A DNA stretch of 64,000 nt from Arthrobacter sp. M4 (GTDB taxonomy: Bacteria; Actinomycetota; Actinomycetes; Actinomycetales; Micrococcaceae). The stretch is from assembly GCF_020251205.1 (NCBI RefSeq), contig NZ_JAIWYX010000001.1:496001-560000 (forward strand). The letters run 5' to 3'. The notes beneath the pieces were generated by a model that saw only the letters and a list, made by a program, of their open reading frames with translations, ran no database searches and was not told the origin of the DNA. The position numbers and the translations under genes were made by a program. Shown here one piece after another: positions 36,104-45,300 of this stretch (position 1 is its first letter; each line of letters starts with the position of its first letter).

Positions 36104-37240
36104 ATGACAGATGGAAAGCTCGCTGTCATCGGCCTGGGCAGCATCGGCAGCATGGCGTTGTGGCAGGCCTCCCGCATTACGGACGCCGTCGTCGGCTTCG
36201 AGGCCGCCACCCCCGCCCATGGACGCAGCGCCGTCGGCGGGGACACCCGCCTCTTCCGCATGATCTACCGCGGCAACCCCGACTACTACCCCATCCTGCA
36301 ACGCTCCCAAACCCTCTGGGCAGAACTCGAAGCCGAAACCGGCCAAAACATCCTCACCCGCTGCGGCGGCCTCTCCATCGGTACCGCAGACGGCCCCTAC
36401 ATCCGCAGCATCCTGGAAACCACCCGGCTCACCGGAGCCGAACACCAGATCCTTAGCCATGAGGAACTGGCCGCACGCTACCCCCAGCACAACCTCCGGC
36501 CCGACGACATCGCCATCTACGACCCGAACGCCGGAGCCCTGCGTACAGACCGCGCGGTCACCGCCGCCATCGCAGCTGCCGGAGCGAACGGAGCCACCGT
36601 CCGCAGGAACACCCGCGTGGACAGCGTCCGGGAGACGAACGACGGCGTGATTGTCACTTCCGGCGACAAGTCCTGGACCTTCGACAACGCCATCATCGCC
36701 TCCGGCGGCTGGTCCAACAGGCTCATGCCCGACTATCTCAAGGCAGCCACCGAAACCAAACGGATTTTCCTTACCTGGTTCGTCGCCAAGGACGCCTCAG
36801 AGTTCACGCCGGAGAAATTCCCCATCTTCATCCGCATTTATGAGGACCGGTCGATGTATGGTGCACCCGCCGTCGACGGCGTCACGGTCAAAGCAACCCT
36901 GGACGGCCGCGGGGGCCCAACCCCCAATCCTGACGCCGTGCCCAGGGAACTCACTCAGGCGGAAATCCAGGAGACCACCGAAACCGTCACCGAATTCTTC
37001 CCCGACCTCTATTCGAACATCGTCCGCTCAGATGCCTTCCCCGACCTTTACACCAAGGACGGGAATCCCCTCCTTGGCCGACTGAAGGACGCAAGCCGGA
37101 TCTACTGCGCCACCGGATTCTCCGGAGCCGGCTTCAAAAACGCCACCGGATTCGGCCACATCGCCGCACAGGAAGCCCTGGGCAAGCAGACCTTCGAAGG
37201 CTTGGACTTCGTGCGTCCTGAACGGTTCAAGACGAGCTAA
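36104..37240 (+). CDS. Sarcosine/N-methyltryptophan oxidase-like flavoenzyme (copy 1)
   Basis: A 378-residue FAD protein of the monomeric sarcosine oxidase group (GLGSIG, residues 10-15; GFSGAGFKNATGFG near the end). The group oxidises N-alkyl or primary amino acids to imine, with H2O2 from O2. Where sarcosine oxidase has the flavin-linking Cys of CMYT, this protein reads DLYT (Asp314), so covalent FAD attachment is not expected. It is fused tightly to the transporter operon, implying that the imported solute is its substrate. Copy 2 at 59349 shares long identical DNA stretches. Confidence 0.93.
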   Translation: MTDGKLAVIGLGSIGSMALWQASRITDAVVGFEAATPAHGRSAVGGDTRLFRMIYRGNPDYYPILQRSQTLWAELEAETGQNILTRCGGLSIGTADGPYIRSILETTRLTGAEHQILSHEELAARYPQHNLRPDDIAIYDPNAGALRTDRAVTAAIAAAGANGATVRRNTRVDSVRETNDGVIVTSGDKSWTFDNAIIASGGWSNRLMPDYLKAATETKRIFLTWFVAKDASEFTPEKFPIFIRIYEDRSMYGAPAVDGVTVKATLDGRGGPTPNPDAVPRELTQAEIQETTETVTEFFPDLYSNIVRSDAFPDLYTKDGNPLLGRLKDASRIYCATGFSGAGFKNATGFGHIAAQEALGKQTFEGLDFVRPERFKTS

Positions 37241-37280
37241 ACCACCCAATCGGCAAGGACGATGTCGCTTGCATCAGCAA

Positions 37281-37292
37281 ATTGTTGACAAT
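37281..37292. promoter_or_regulatory. GntR-type operator, ATTGTTGACAAT
   Basis: A full match, 20 bases before the aminotransferase ATG and inside the 71-base gap after the oxidase. It contains a TTGACA -35-like hexamer, so it probably marks an internal regulated promoter. Confidence 0.75.
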
Positions 37293-37311
37293 CTACAGTT
37301 CCTGAGAAAGT

Positions 37312-38574
37312 ATGAATGCCATGGCAACCCTTAGTCCCATCCTCAAGCAGGCGACGCCTGTCATAGTCGACCACGCCCTCGGCAGTTGGATCTATGCCAC
37401 CGACGGTAAGAAGTATCTGGATTTCACCACCGGAATCGGCGTCACCAGCACCGGTCACTGCCACCCGGATGTCGTGGCAGCAGCCCGCGAACAGGTGGGA
37501 AAGATCGTCCATGCCCAGTACACCACCGTGATGCACAAGCCCCTGCTTGAGCTCACGGACCGGCTCGGAGACTTCCTGCCCTCGGGGCTGGACAGCGTCT
37601 TCTATGCCACGTCCGGCTCCGAGGCTGTAGAGGCTTCTGTACGTCTGGCCCGCATGGCCACCGGACGGCCTAACATCATCTCCTTCCACGGCGGCTTTCA
37701 CGGCCGTACCGTGGGTGCTGCATCCCTCACCACGGCGGGGACAAAATTCCGCTCCGGCTTCTCCCCGCTGATGAGTGGCGTTCATATCGCACCCTTCCCC
37801 CACGCCTACCGCTATGGCTGGGACGAGGACACCGCGGTTGCCTTCGCCCTCAAGGAATTGGACCAGCTTCTGGCCAGCATCAGCAGCCCTGCTGACACGG
37901 CCGGCTTCATCATCGAGCCTGTTCTTGGGGACGGCGGCTACATCCCCACCCCGGTCGCCTTCCTTCAGGGACTGAGGGAACGCGCAGACAAGCACGGCAT
38001 CGTCCTCATCGTGGATGAAGTCCAGGCCGGCGTCGGGCGCACCGGAAAGTTCTGGGGACATGGCTGGGCCGGGATCACCCCGGATGTCGTCATCACCGCA
38101 AAGGGCCTCGCCAGCGGCTTCCCCATCTCCGCGATTGCAGCCTCCACGGAACTCATGGGCAAAGCGTGGCCGGGGTCCCAGGGCGGCACCTACGGTGGGA
38201 ACGCCGTCGCCGCTGCCGCGGGCGTAGCAACCCTTGGCGTCATCGAGCGCGAAGAGCTTGTTACCAACGCCCTGGTACGCGGCAATGAGCTGCGCGCCGG
38301 GCTGGACAGCCTAAAGGGCCAGTTCACAACTATCGGCGACGTTCGAGGCCGCGGCCTGATGCAGTCGGTTGAATTCACTGCAGCAGACGGAACTCCGGAT
38401 GCGGCAACTGCACTCGCGGTCCAGCAAGCAGCCATTCCGGAAGAACTCCTCCTCCTCACCTGCGGCCCCCACGGAAACGTGATCCGCATCATCCCGCCGC
38501 TCAACGTCAGCAGCGACGAGATTCAGGCCGGCCTGACCAGGTTCGCCCAGGCGCTGAAGACAGCGGCCATCTAA
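37312..38574 (+). CDS. Class III aminotransferase, 4-aminobutyrate type
   Basis: A 420-residue PLP enzyme. Visible: the cofactor-phosphate segment YATSGSEAVEASVRLAR, FHGGFHGRT, the Asp235 of IVDEVQAGVGRTG, and the Schiff-base Lys264 in ITAKGLASGFP. It resembles GABA and other omega-amino-acid transaminases, moving the amino group to 2-oxoglutarate and giving a semialdehyde. The next gene, a semialdehyde dehydrogenase, fits that product. Start ATG 37312, with ATG 37321 possible; the ribosome site is weak. Confidence 0.93.
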   Translation: MNAMATLSPILKQATPVIVDHALGSWIYATDGKKYLDFTTGIGVTSTGHCHPDVVAAAREQVGKIVHAQYTTVMHKPLLELTDRLGDFLPSGLDSVFYATSGSEAVEASVRLARMATGRPNIISFHGGFHGRTVGAASLTTAGTKFRSGFSPLMSGVHIAPFPHAYRYGWDEDTAVAFALKELDQLLASISSPADTAGFIIEPVLGDGGYIPTPVAFLQGLRERADKHGIVLIVDEVQAGVGRTGKFWGHGWAGITPDVVITAKGLASGFPISAIAASTELMGKAWPGSQGGTYGGNAVAAAAGVATLGVIEREELVTNALVRGNELRAGLDSLKGQFTTIGDVRGRGLMQSVEFTAADGTPDAATALAVQQAAIPEELLLLTCGPHGNVIRIIPPLNVSSDEIQAGLTRFAQALKTAAI

Positions 38575-38602
38575 TCCTCCCTGCGATCCTTGAAAGCGTG
38601 AC

Positions 38603-40057
38603 ATGAGCACCCCATTCGATCCCTCAGGTCTTCACACTGAACTATTCATCGATGGCGCCTGGCAGAACGCCGCCAGCGGCGCCACTTTCCCCGTGGAAAA
38701 CCCCGCCACCCGTGAGATCATCGCCAATGTGGCCGACGGCGGCCCGGAAGAAGCACGGGCGGCCATCGAGGCCGCAGGGCGTACCCAGGCGGAGTGGGCG
38801 AAGTCCACTCCCCGTGAACGGGCCGACATTCTGCGCCGCGCCTTTGAACTGGTCATTGCCAACACCGACCGGCTAGCGGCCATTATGACCGCGGAGATGG
38901 GCAAGCCCCTGGCTGAGGCGAGGGGCGAAGTAGCCTACGGCGCCGAAATGCTCCGCTGGTTCTCCGAAGAAGCAGTCCGCATCGGCGGAGACCAAGCCAC
39001 CTCAGTTGACGGCAACACCCGGATCATGATCACCAAGGAGCCCGTGGGCCCGTGTGTGCTGGTCACTCCCTGGAACTTCCCGCTGGCCATGGGCACCCGC
39101 AAGATCGCGCCTGCTGTCGCTGCGGGCTGCACCATGGTGTTCAAGCCTGCGGAACTGACACCCCTGACGTCCCTGGCCCTGGTGGACATTTTCAAGCAGG
39201 CAGGCCTTCCCGATGGCGTCCTGAACGTCGTCACTACCTCCAGCGCCTCCGCCGTCGTGGGGACCTGGACTAGCAGCGGCATCGCACGGAAGATCAGCTT
39301 TACCGGCTCCACCGAGGTGGGGAAGATCCTGCTGCGCCAAGCGGCCGACAATGTCATGCGTTCCTCCATGGAACTGGGTGGAAACGCCCCGTTCATCGTC
39401 CTGGCCGACGCGGACATCGAGAAGGCAGTTGAAGGTGCGATGAAGGCCAAAATGCGGAACATGGGCGAGGCCTGCACTGCCGCGAACCGTTTCTTCGTGC
39501 ACCGTTCCGTCATCGAGGAGTTCGGCGAGAAGTTCGCCAAGCGTATCGCGGAGCTGAAGGTGGGCAACGGCGCGGCGGAGGGAACCGACGTCGGACCCCT
39601 GATCGAGCAGAAAGGCCTGGACAAGGTCGAAAGTCTGGTCATCGACGCTGTTTCCAAGGGCGCACGCATCCTGACCGGTGGCAACCGCCCGCACGGCCCT
39701 GGGTACTTCTACACCCCCACCGTCCTGACAGACGTCTCTATGGATGCCGACTTGATGAGCACCGAGATTTTCGGTCCCGTAGCAGCCATCGCCCCGTTCG
39801 ACAGCGAGGACGAAGCTCTTCGCCTGGCCAACGACACCGAGTGGGGCCTTGTTGGCTACGTATTTACCGGAAACCTGGATAAGGCCCTTCGCTTCTCCGC
39901 AGAGCTGGAAGTAGGCATGGTCGGACTGAACACCGGCCTTGTCTCCAACCCGGCAGCACCCTTCGGAGGCGTCAAGCAGTCCGGACTGGGACGCGAAGGC
40001 GGCAAGATCGGCATCGAAGAATTTCTTGAGACCAAATACACCGCAATAGCTGTGTAA
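38603..40057 (+). CDS. NAD(P)-dependent succinate-semialdehyde dehydrogenase-type enzyme
   Basis: A 484-residue aldehyde dehydrogenase of the GabD group with catalytic Glu257 (MELGGNAP) and Cys291 (GEACTAANR). It should oxidise the semialdehyde made by the aminotransferase just upstream, giving succinate if the substrate is GABA. The C-terminal coding segment (SGLGREGGKIGIEEFLE) reappears as a decayed fragment at 60548, evidence for the third block copy. The gap to the aminotransferase is 28 bases. Confidence 0.94.
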   Translation: MSTPFDPSGLHTELFIDGAWQNAASGATFPVENPATREIIANVADGGPEEARAAIEAAGRTQAEWAKSTPRERADILRRAFELVIANTDRLAAIMTAEMGKPLAEARGEVAYGAEMLRWFSEEAVRIGGDQATSVDGNTRIMITKEPVGPCVLVTPWNFPLAMGTRKIAPAVAAGCTMVFKPAELTPLTSLALVDIFKQAGLPDGVLNVVTTSSASAVVGTWTSSGIARKISFTGSTEVGKILLRQAADNVMRSSMELGGNAPFIVLADADIEKAVEGAMKAKMRNMGEACTAANRFFVHRSVIEEFGEKFAKRIAELKVGNGAAEGTDVGPLIEQKGLDKVESLVIDAVSKGARILTGGNRPHGPGYFYTPTVLTDVSMDADLMSTEIFGPVAAIAPFDSEDEALRLANDTEWGLVGYVFTGNLDKALRFSAELEVGMVGLNTGLVSNPAAPFGGVKQSGLGREGGKIGIEEFLETKYTAIAV

Positions 40058-40096
40058 ATGTTCGCGTTGGGCGAATTATGAGATGAGGGGATATCA

Positions 40097-40789
40097 ATGA
40101 CGGCGGCGGAAGGTCTGTTTGTACTGGAGGGACGACCTACTGCACAGCTGATCGCCGATCAGTTGCGGGAACAAATTGTTCAAGGGGCCTTCCGTCCGGG
40201 AGAACAAATTAACGAATCGGTACTGGCAAGCCAATTAAGCACGTCCAGGGGCCCGGTCCGTGAAGCATTGCAGCGTCTATGCCAGGAAGGGATTCTTGTC
40301 AGCCGACGCAACCGCGGGGTCTTCGTCCTTGAGCTCGCGATCGAGGACATTAGGGAGATCTACGCGGCACGCGAAGCTGTGGAATCAACTGCCGCCGCCG
40401 CGTTGTTGGACGCCGGGTCCAAATCCACCAGGGATACCGGCCTGGCCCTGAAAAGAATCATCAGGGACATGGCGAAGCAGGTTGCTTTATCCGATTGGCG
40501 GGCAATCGCACGATTGGACATGGATTTCCACACCACATTCGTCGCCGGCGCAGGCAACTCGCGCCTCATGAGAATCTACGAGACTCTCGCCGCTGAATCC
40601 AGAATGTGTATTTTCAACCTGGAAGTTTCCTACCCTCGAATCGACGTCCTGGTTGAGGAGCATCAGAATATTCTAGATCTGCTCGAGGCAGGTAACCGAG
40701 AGGACCTTTTTAAGGCCATCAAAAGGCACATGCAGAAGGCCGTTGAGGATCTCACTGCCGCATCGGAGGATAACGAGATCTTCGCCTAG
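40097..40789 (+). CDS. GntR-family regulator, FCD domain (copy 1)
   Basis: A 230-residue FadR-subfamily regulator. The winged HTH (about residues 12-75) contains QLREQIVQGAFRPGEQINES and TSRGPVREALQRL. The C-terminal FCD helical bundle has the metal/ligand residues in IARLDMDFHTTFVAGAGNSRL and the HQNILDLLEAG...IKRHM tail. GAGGGGAT precedes the ATG. It ends the first block. FadR-type proteins bind sites such as tGTNNACa, which fits the repeated ATTGTNNACAAT motif. Copy 2 at 43915 has identical length. Confidence 0.94.
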   Translation: MTAAEGLFVLEGRPTAQLIADQLREQIVQGAFRPGEQINESVLASQLSTSRGPVREALQRLCQEGILVSRRNRGVFVLELAIEDIREIYAAREAVESTAAAALLDAGSKSTRDTGLALKRIIRDMAKQVALSDWRAIARLDMDFHTTFVAGAGNSRLMRIYETLAAESRMCIFNLEVSYPRIDVLVEEHQNILDLLEAGNREDLFKAIKRHMQKAVEDLTAASEDNEIFA

Positions 40790-40812
40790 CAATTCGCTCC
40801 GCCAAATAATAC

Positions 40813-40845
40813 GAGAAGGCCAGATCCAAGGGATCTGGCCTTCTC
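40813..40845 (+). terminator. Perfect 15-bp hairpin terminator after block 1
   Basis: GAGAAGGCCAGATCC (40813-40827) pairs perfectly with 40831-40845 across AAG, 23 bases after the GntR stop. Confidence 0.85.
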
Positions 40846-41031
40846 TGGCATGTGCCCTTTTCTCGCATGTGCTACGTACTTACCCTTAGGAGCCGGGCTG
40901 GCCGCATGGCCGGGCTCGAGGGGTACCGCATGCCGCACTCCCCCTGCGAACAGAGCCTGAAGCCCCCACGAGCCGGAGGGCGGGATCCGGCACAACACAA
41001 TGGCGAGCAGCGTCAAAAAGAATCTGTGTAA

Positions 41032-41043
41032 ATTGTCGACGAT
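41032..41043. promoter_or_regulatory. GntR-type operator, ATTGTCGACGAT
   Basis: One mismatch to the perfect palindrome, about 150 bases before the second binding-protein gene. Confidence 0.65.
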
Positions 41044-41190
41044 CGAGGATTGGGGTGATTGCATATAGGTACGGAGAGGTCAGTGATCCATCCCAATTGC
41101 CAGCGCCCACCGTTGGGTGTGCAGCAGCTGGTGAAGGTTCCTCATTGTCTCTACTGAAACCTGGGTTCGGAACATGTGAACGGAGGCACT

Positions 41191-42117
41191 GTGAGCACGA
41201 GAATCAAAGCCCGGGCTGCCGCCGCGGCAACGGCTCTCTTATTTGCGCTAAGTGCGTGTACGTCGAACGCCGGCAACGATCGGGCACGTGAAGAATCCAA
41301 CACGACAAACACGGCTGATATTTCGGAAGGTGTGCGGCCTGATGAGGCTGCAATGAGGCTGCTGCCGCAGGCCTACAAGGATAAGGGCGTCCTGACGGTT
41401 GCGATGGACCTTCACTATCCGCCGACGACGTTTCTTGCCGAGGACAACGTGACACCGATCGGCCTCAACCCGGACATGGCCCGCCTCGTGGCCAAGAAGC
41501 TCGGCCTGAAGCTCAAGTTCGAGAACACGGCCTTCGACACGATCATTCCCGGCATCGACGGCGGCCGCTACGACTTCACCGTCACCACCATGGCACCAAC
41601 ACCCGAACGGCTAAAAGTTCTCGACATGATCGACTACTTCAACAGCGGCGTATCAGTGGCGGTGGCTCATGGCAATCCCCTGAACATCACGAATGACGAC
41701 ATGTGCGGTCGGAACATCGCCGTGACAAAGGGATCAACCGCCCAGCTGCACCACCTTCCGAACGTGTCTGAGTGGACCTGCACTTCAAAGGGCAAGCCGG
41801 CCATCAACGGCATCACACTCCCCAACGTTCAGGAAGCGCTCACGCAGTTGGCATCGAGGCGCGTGGACGGCGTCTTCTACGACACCCCGGCGCTTGCGTG
41901 GGCAGACAAGCAGCAGCCGAACACCTTCACAGTCCTGACGCCGCAGGTTGATACCCGCTCGGACCACATAGTTGCCATGGGCCTCAAAAAGGGATCCCCT
42001 CTGACCCCGGCTCTCCAGGCTTCCGTGCAGTCCATCCTGGACAGCCCGGAATACAAGAAGTCACTTGCCCATTGGGGCCTCGAATCAGGTGCCATCCCCG
42101 AAGCAAAGCTCAATTAG
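41191..42117 (+). CDS. Amino-acid ABC transporter, substrate-binding lipoprotein (copy 2)
   Basis: A 308-residue paralogue of the binding protein at 33470, with lipobox LSAC (Cys23). Much of the mature domain is near-identical (LTVAMDLHYPPTTFLAEDNV, IGLNPDMARLVAKKLGLKL, VLDMIDYF), while the hinge and ligand-region residues differ (FNSGVSVAVAHGNPLNITND), suggesting a related but different solute. Start GTG 41191 with GGAGG just upstream; a GTG at 41176 is in frame but poorer. It heads block 2. Confidence 0.94.
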   Translation: MSTRIKARAAAAATALLFALSACTSNAGNDRAREESNTTNTADISEGVRPDEAAMRLLPQAYKDKGVLTVAMDLHYPPTTFLAEDNVTPIGLNPDMARLVAKKLGLKLKFENTAFDTIIPGIDGGRYDFTVTTMAPTPERLKVLDMIDYFNSGVSVAVAHGNPLNITNDDMCGRNIAVTKGSTAQLHHLPNVSEWTCTSKGKPAINGITLPNVQEALTQLASRRVDGVFYDTPALAWADKQQPNTFTVLTPQVDTRSDHIVAMGLKKGSPLTPALQASVQSILDSPEYKKSLAHWGLESGAIPEAKLN

Positions 42118-42126
42118 AGGGACATC

Positions 42127-43059
42127 GTGTCGAAATTCATTGGTCGACGAAATGAAACCGCCATGGGTGGGATGGACCCTGCGCTCAAACCGCGGCTGCG
42201 GCGTCGGAGCACCTTCGAGTACGTCGCCTGGGTTGTGTGCAGCCTTGTCGGCCTGGGGGTACTCGCCTCCGTAGTAACCAACCCCAATTTCAAATGGGGC
42301 GTGGTGGCCAGGTACTTCACGCATGAAACCATCATTCGCGGACTGATGCTGACGATCTTCCTGACCATTGCCAGCATGGCCCTCGGAACGCTGCTTGGCC
42401 TGGCGCTTGCCATCATGAGATCCTCCACTATCAAACCAGTCGCCGCCACAGCCGGCGTCTACATCACCCTCTTCCGTGGAACGCCAGTCCTGGTGCAGCT
42501 CATCTTCTGGTTCAACATCGCCGCGCTTTATCCCAACCTGACCATCGGAATTCCCTTCACGGACATCAATACCGCCATCGACGTGAACGCCCTGATTGCG
42601 CCCATCACAGCAGCCCTCATCGGCCTGACCCTAAACGAAGCTGCCTACATGGCGGAGATCATCCGCGGCGGTTTCTCCGCCGTCGGCAAGGGCCAGATCG
42701 AAGCGGCCGACTCCCTCGGGATGAGCGGCTGGACGAAGATGCGCAAGGTCATCATTCCCCAGGCGATGCCCTCGATCATCCCCGCAACCGGAAACCAGGT
42801 CATCGGTATGTTCAAGGAAACTTCGCTGGTGAGCGTCCTTGGCGTCGCGGAGCTGCTGCAGAGTGCCCAGTTGATCTACGCCCGCACCTACGAGACCATC
42901 CCGCTGCTGATCGTCGCCAGCCTCTGGTACCTCCTCATGACCCTGCTGCTTAGCTACCCGCAATCCAAGCTCGAGCAAAGGTACTCGCGTCCATCCGTCA
43001 GGCTTCCGCGGAGGGCGAAGAAAGTTGTGCTGACAGAACCGGAAGGTATTGCCCGATGA
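42127..43059 (+). CDS. Amino-acid ABC transporter permease (copy 2)
   Basis: A 310-residue permease, the same length as copy 1 and closely similar through the [20 protein letters not shown] loop and [20 protein letters not shown]. Differences gather in the N-terminal tail and periplasmic loops. It starts at GTG 42127 with GAGGGA upstream. Its stop overlaps the ATPase start (ATGA), as in copy 1. Confidence 0.94.
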   Translation: MSKFIGRRNETAMGGMDPALKPRLRRRSTFEYVAWVVCSLVGLGVLASVVTNPNFKWGVVARYFTHETIIRGLMLTIFLTIASMALGTLLGLALAIMRSSTIKPVAATAGVYITLFRGTPVLVQLIFWFNIAALYPNLTIGIPFTDINTAIDVNALIAPITAALIGLTLNEAAYMAEIIRGGFSAVGKGQIEAADSLGMSGWTKMRKVIIPQAMPSIIPATGNQVIGMFKETSLVSVLGVAELLQSAQLIYARTYETIPLLIVASLWYLLMTLLLSYPQSKLEQRYSRPSVRLPRRAKKVVLTEPEGIAR

Positions 43060-43823
43060 GTAGCGCCGGCACCATTTATGCCCGCGGAATCCGAAAGTCC
43101 TTCGGCGCCAAATTGGTCTTGAAAGACGTCGATCTCGACATCTCCAGCGGCGAGATCTGCTGCATTATCGGACCCAGCGGGTCTGGCAAATCAACGCTTC
43201 TGCGCTGCATCAACGGCCTGGAAACTGTCGACTCAGGGGTCCTGAAAGTCAACGGCGAAAACGTGGGTTATTACGAAACGGAAACCGCGTACCACGCCCT
43301 CAGCAAGAGAGAGCTGGCCCTTCAGCGCACCAGGATTGGCATGGTCTTCCAGCAGTTCAACCTCTTCCCCAATATGACCGCCAAGGAAAACGTCATGGCC
43401 GGGCCCGTGCTGGTCAAAGGCGGCGACAAGCGCGAAGCTGCCAGGCGGGCGCAGGAACTGCTGGCAAGCGTGGGCCTGGGAGCTTTCGGCGAACACTACC
43501 CCGCGCAGCTCTCCGGCGGGCAGCAGCAACGTGTGGCGATGGCGCGGTCCCTGGCCATGGACCCGGATATCATGCTTTTCGACGAGCCAACGAGCGCCCT
43601 GGATCCCGAAAAAGTCGGTGAAGTCCTGGCTGTCATGAAAGACCTTGCCAAAAAAGGCATGACAATGGTTGTGGTCACGCACGAAATGGGCTTTGCCCGC
43701 GAGGTCTCCGACTCCCTGCTCTTCATGGACGAGGGCTTCGTGGTTGAACGCGGCGATGCACGTGAGGTCCTTGCCCGTCCGAAAGAGCGCCGAACCCAGG
43801 CCTTCCTCGAGAAGGTGCTCTGA
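43056..43823 (+). CDS. Amino-acid ABC transporter ATP-binding protein (copy 2)
   Basis: A 255-residue ATPase nearly identical to copy 1 in all motifs: [44 protein letters not shown], and the same ending [11 protein letters not shown]. In block 1 the oxidase follows at once; here only a short oxidase-like stub (ATGATGGACGTGAAG) remains before the GntR gene. Confidence 0.96.
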   Translation: MSSAGTIYARGIRKSFGAKLVLKDVDLDISSGEICCIIGPSGSGKSTLLRCINGLETVDSGVLKVNGENVGYYETETAYHALSKRELALQRTRIGMVFQQFNLFPNMTAKENVMAGPVLVKGGDKREAARRAQELLASVGLGAFGEHYPAQLSGGQQQRVAMARSLAMDPDIMLFDEPTSALDPEKVGEVLAVMKDLAKKGMTMVVVTHEMGFAREVSDSLLFMDEGFVVERGDAREVLARPKERRTQAFLEKVL

Positions 43824-43914
43824 ATGATGGACGTGAAGCAGGTCAGAATTGGCCTTGGAAGTGCTGATTGTCGGAATTTTGTTACAACTGGGAGTAGAAG
43901 ATGAGGGGATGTCC

Positions 43915-44607
43915 ATGACGGCGCCGGAAGGACTGTTTGTGCTCGAAGGAAGGCCTACGGCCCAAGTCATTGCCGATCAATTGCGGGAGCAAATTGTTCA
44001 GGGGGTCTTCCGTCCGGGACAGCAGCTTAACGAGTCCGTTCTTTCAGGGCAGCTGCGCACTTCACGGGGCCCTCTCCGGGAGGCGTTGCAACGCCTGGCC
44101 CAGGAAGGTCTTCTGGTCAGCCATCGGAACCGGGGAGTGTTCGTCCTGGAGCTTTCAACTGATGACATCAAAGAGATCTATGCCGTCCGCGAGGCCGTGG
44201 AATCTGCCGCTGCAAATATCCTGCTGGACGCCGGGCAGGAGCAGATCAAAGACACGTGCCAGGTCCTGAAGAAAATCATCAAGGACATGGCGAAGCAGGT
44301 TGCCCGATCCGACTGGCAGGCGATTGCACGACTCGACATGGAATTCCACACAGCCTTTGTTGCCGGTGCAGGTAACACACGCCTGATACGCATTTACAAG
44401 ACCTTGGCAGCAGAATCCAGAATGTGCATCCTCAATCTGGAGGTTTCCTACCCCCGCGTAGACGTGCTGGTGCAGGAACACCAGACCCTTCTGGATCTAC
44501 TCGAAGCGGGCGACACAGCAGGGCTCCTCTCTGCCATCAAACGACACATGCAAAAGGCCGTTGAGGATCTCACGGCCTCTGCCCAGAACAAGGAAATTAC
44601 CGCCTAA
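43915..44607 (+). CDS. GntR-family regulator, FCD domain (copy 2)
   Basis: A 230-residue paralogue of the regulator at 40097, with matching N-terminus (MTAPEGLFVLEGRPTAQ), HTH (TSRGPLREALQRLAQEG) and FCD motif (IARLDMEFHTAFVAGAGNTRL). The start at 43915 is chosen because the leader GATGAGGGGAT and start context are the same as in copy 1; an in-frame ATG at 43909 lies 6 bases upstream. It ends block 2. Confidence 0.94.
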   Translation: MTAPEGLFVLEGRPTAQVIADQLREQIVQGVFRPGQQLNESVLSGQLRTSRGPLREALQRLAQEGLLVSHRNRGVFVLELSTDDIKEIYAVREAVESAAANILLDAGQEQIKDTCQVLKKIIKDMAKQVARSDWQAIARLDMEFHTAFVAGAGNTRLIRIYKTLAAESRMCILNLEVSYPRVDVLVQEHQTLLDLLEAGDTAGLLSAIKRHMQKAVEDLTASAQNKEITA

Positions 44608-44636
44608 GAACCTTGCCACATCACTCCCAAAAGAGA

Positions 44637-44666
44637 GAGGCCGGGCCTTTTTGGAAACCCGGCCTC
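44637..44666 (+). terminator. 9-bp hairpin terminator after block 2
   Basis: GAGGCCGGG (44637-44645) pairs with CCCGGCCTC (44658-44666), about 30 bases after the GntR stop. The loop contains the T run. Confidence 0.75.
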
Positions 44667-45262
44667 CCTCCGTTTGCCCGGCCGCTCACCTTATTCCTCA
44701 TCGCCTAGCCTGAGGCGCTGTGCGGTCATGGCAGCGGCGGCGCGTCCCCGCAACCACAAGATCCTTGCCACAACCCCGAAGTGTAGAAACCAGTCGGAGC
44801 CGGTCCGCGGTAATCCTGTTCGACGGCTGCGTGCAGCGTCCACTGCTGGTTGTCCAGATGCGTGCGGCCCTGCGCGACCAGGTCGGCCATGCCTGCGACC
44901 AAGACTGAATTGACGTCGACGTACGTGGAAATGGCCCGACGGCGATCACAGCCGCCCCTGCGGGTTCGGCGAGTTCGCGAGAGACGTAGCCGTGCGCCGC
45001 GGCCTAGGCTGGCCGATGTCCCATTATCACGGGTTATCAAATGCCAAACCAACGGCGCCTTGCAATTCCCCTCATCCAGCTACTCAAAAGCATGTTGTGA
45101 CCTGTGGATAAAAAGAACTATCACGAATTTGTCGGGCTGGCTGTCCCCCGATTTGGTGAACTTCTGCACGTCAATGAAAGAACCCAGATACAAAAGATCG
45201 CTGAGCGAAAATTCACTTAGTTTCATCGCCACACGATCGAGTTACGGCCCGGGACCTTCCAG
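44667..45262. other. Gap between block 2 and the CopD-like gene
   Basis: About 600 bases. Apart from the possible relic at 44726-45000 I see no gene; the right end carries the promoter and operators of the CopD-like gene. Confidence 0.45.
44726..45000 (-). pseudogene. Possible decayed leftward reading frame, family unknown
   Basis: The minus strand reads [20 protein letters not shown] and then, after a one-base shift near 44940, [20 protein letters not shown] and [20 protein letters not shown] to a stop at 44726. Both pieces have protein-like composition and join sensibly. I cannot name the family. It may be the C-terminal end of a lost gene. Confidence 0.3.
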
Positions 45263-45281
45263 ATTGTCAATTGTCAACTAT
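45263..45281. promoter_or_regulatory. Overlapping GntR-type operators on a leaderless promoter
   Basis: ATTGTCAATTGT (45263-45274) and ATTGTCAACTAT (45270-45281) overlap. The first contains TTGTCA (45264-45269), which with an 18-base spacer and TACGAT (45288-45293) forms a good -35/-10 promoter. Transcription would start at about the ATG at 45301. Binding here would block polymerase. Confidence 0.6.
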
Positions 45282-45300
45282 CGGCAATACGATCAGCGTC

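Larger units (their letters stand above)
40790..41190. other. Inter-block gap with terminator and operator
   Basis: About 400 bases between block 1 and block 2. It contains the hairpin at 40813-40845 and the operator at 41032. No gene seen. Confidence 0.55.
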
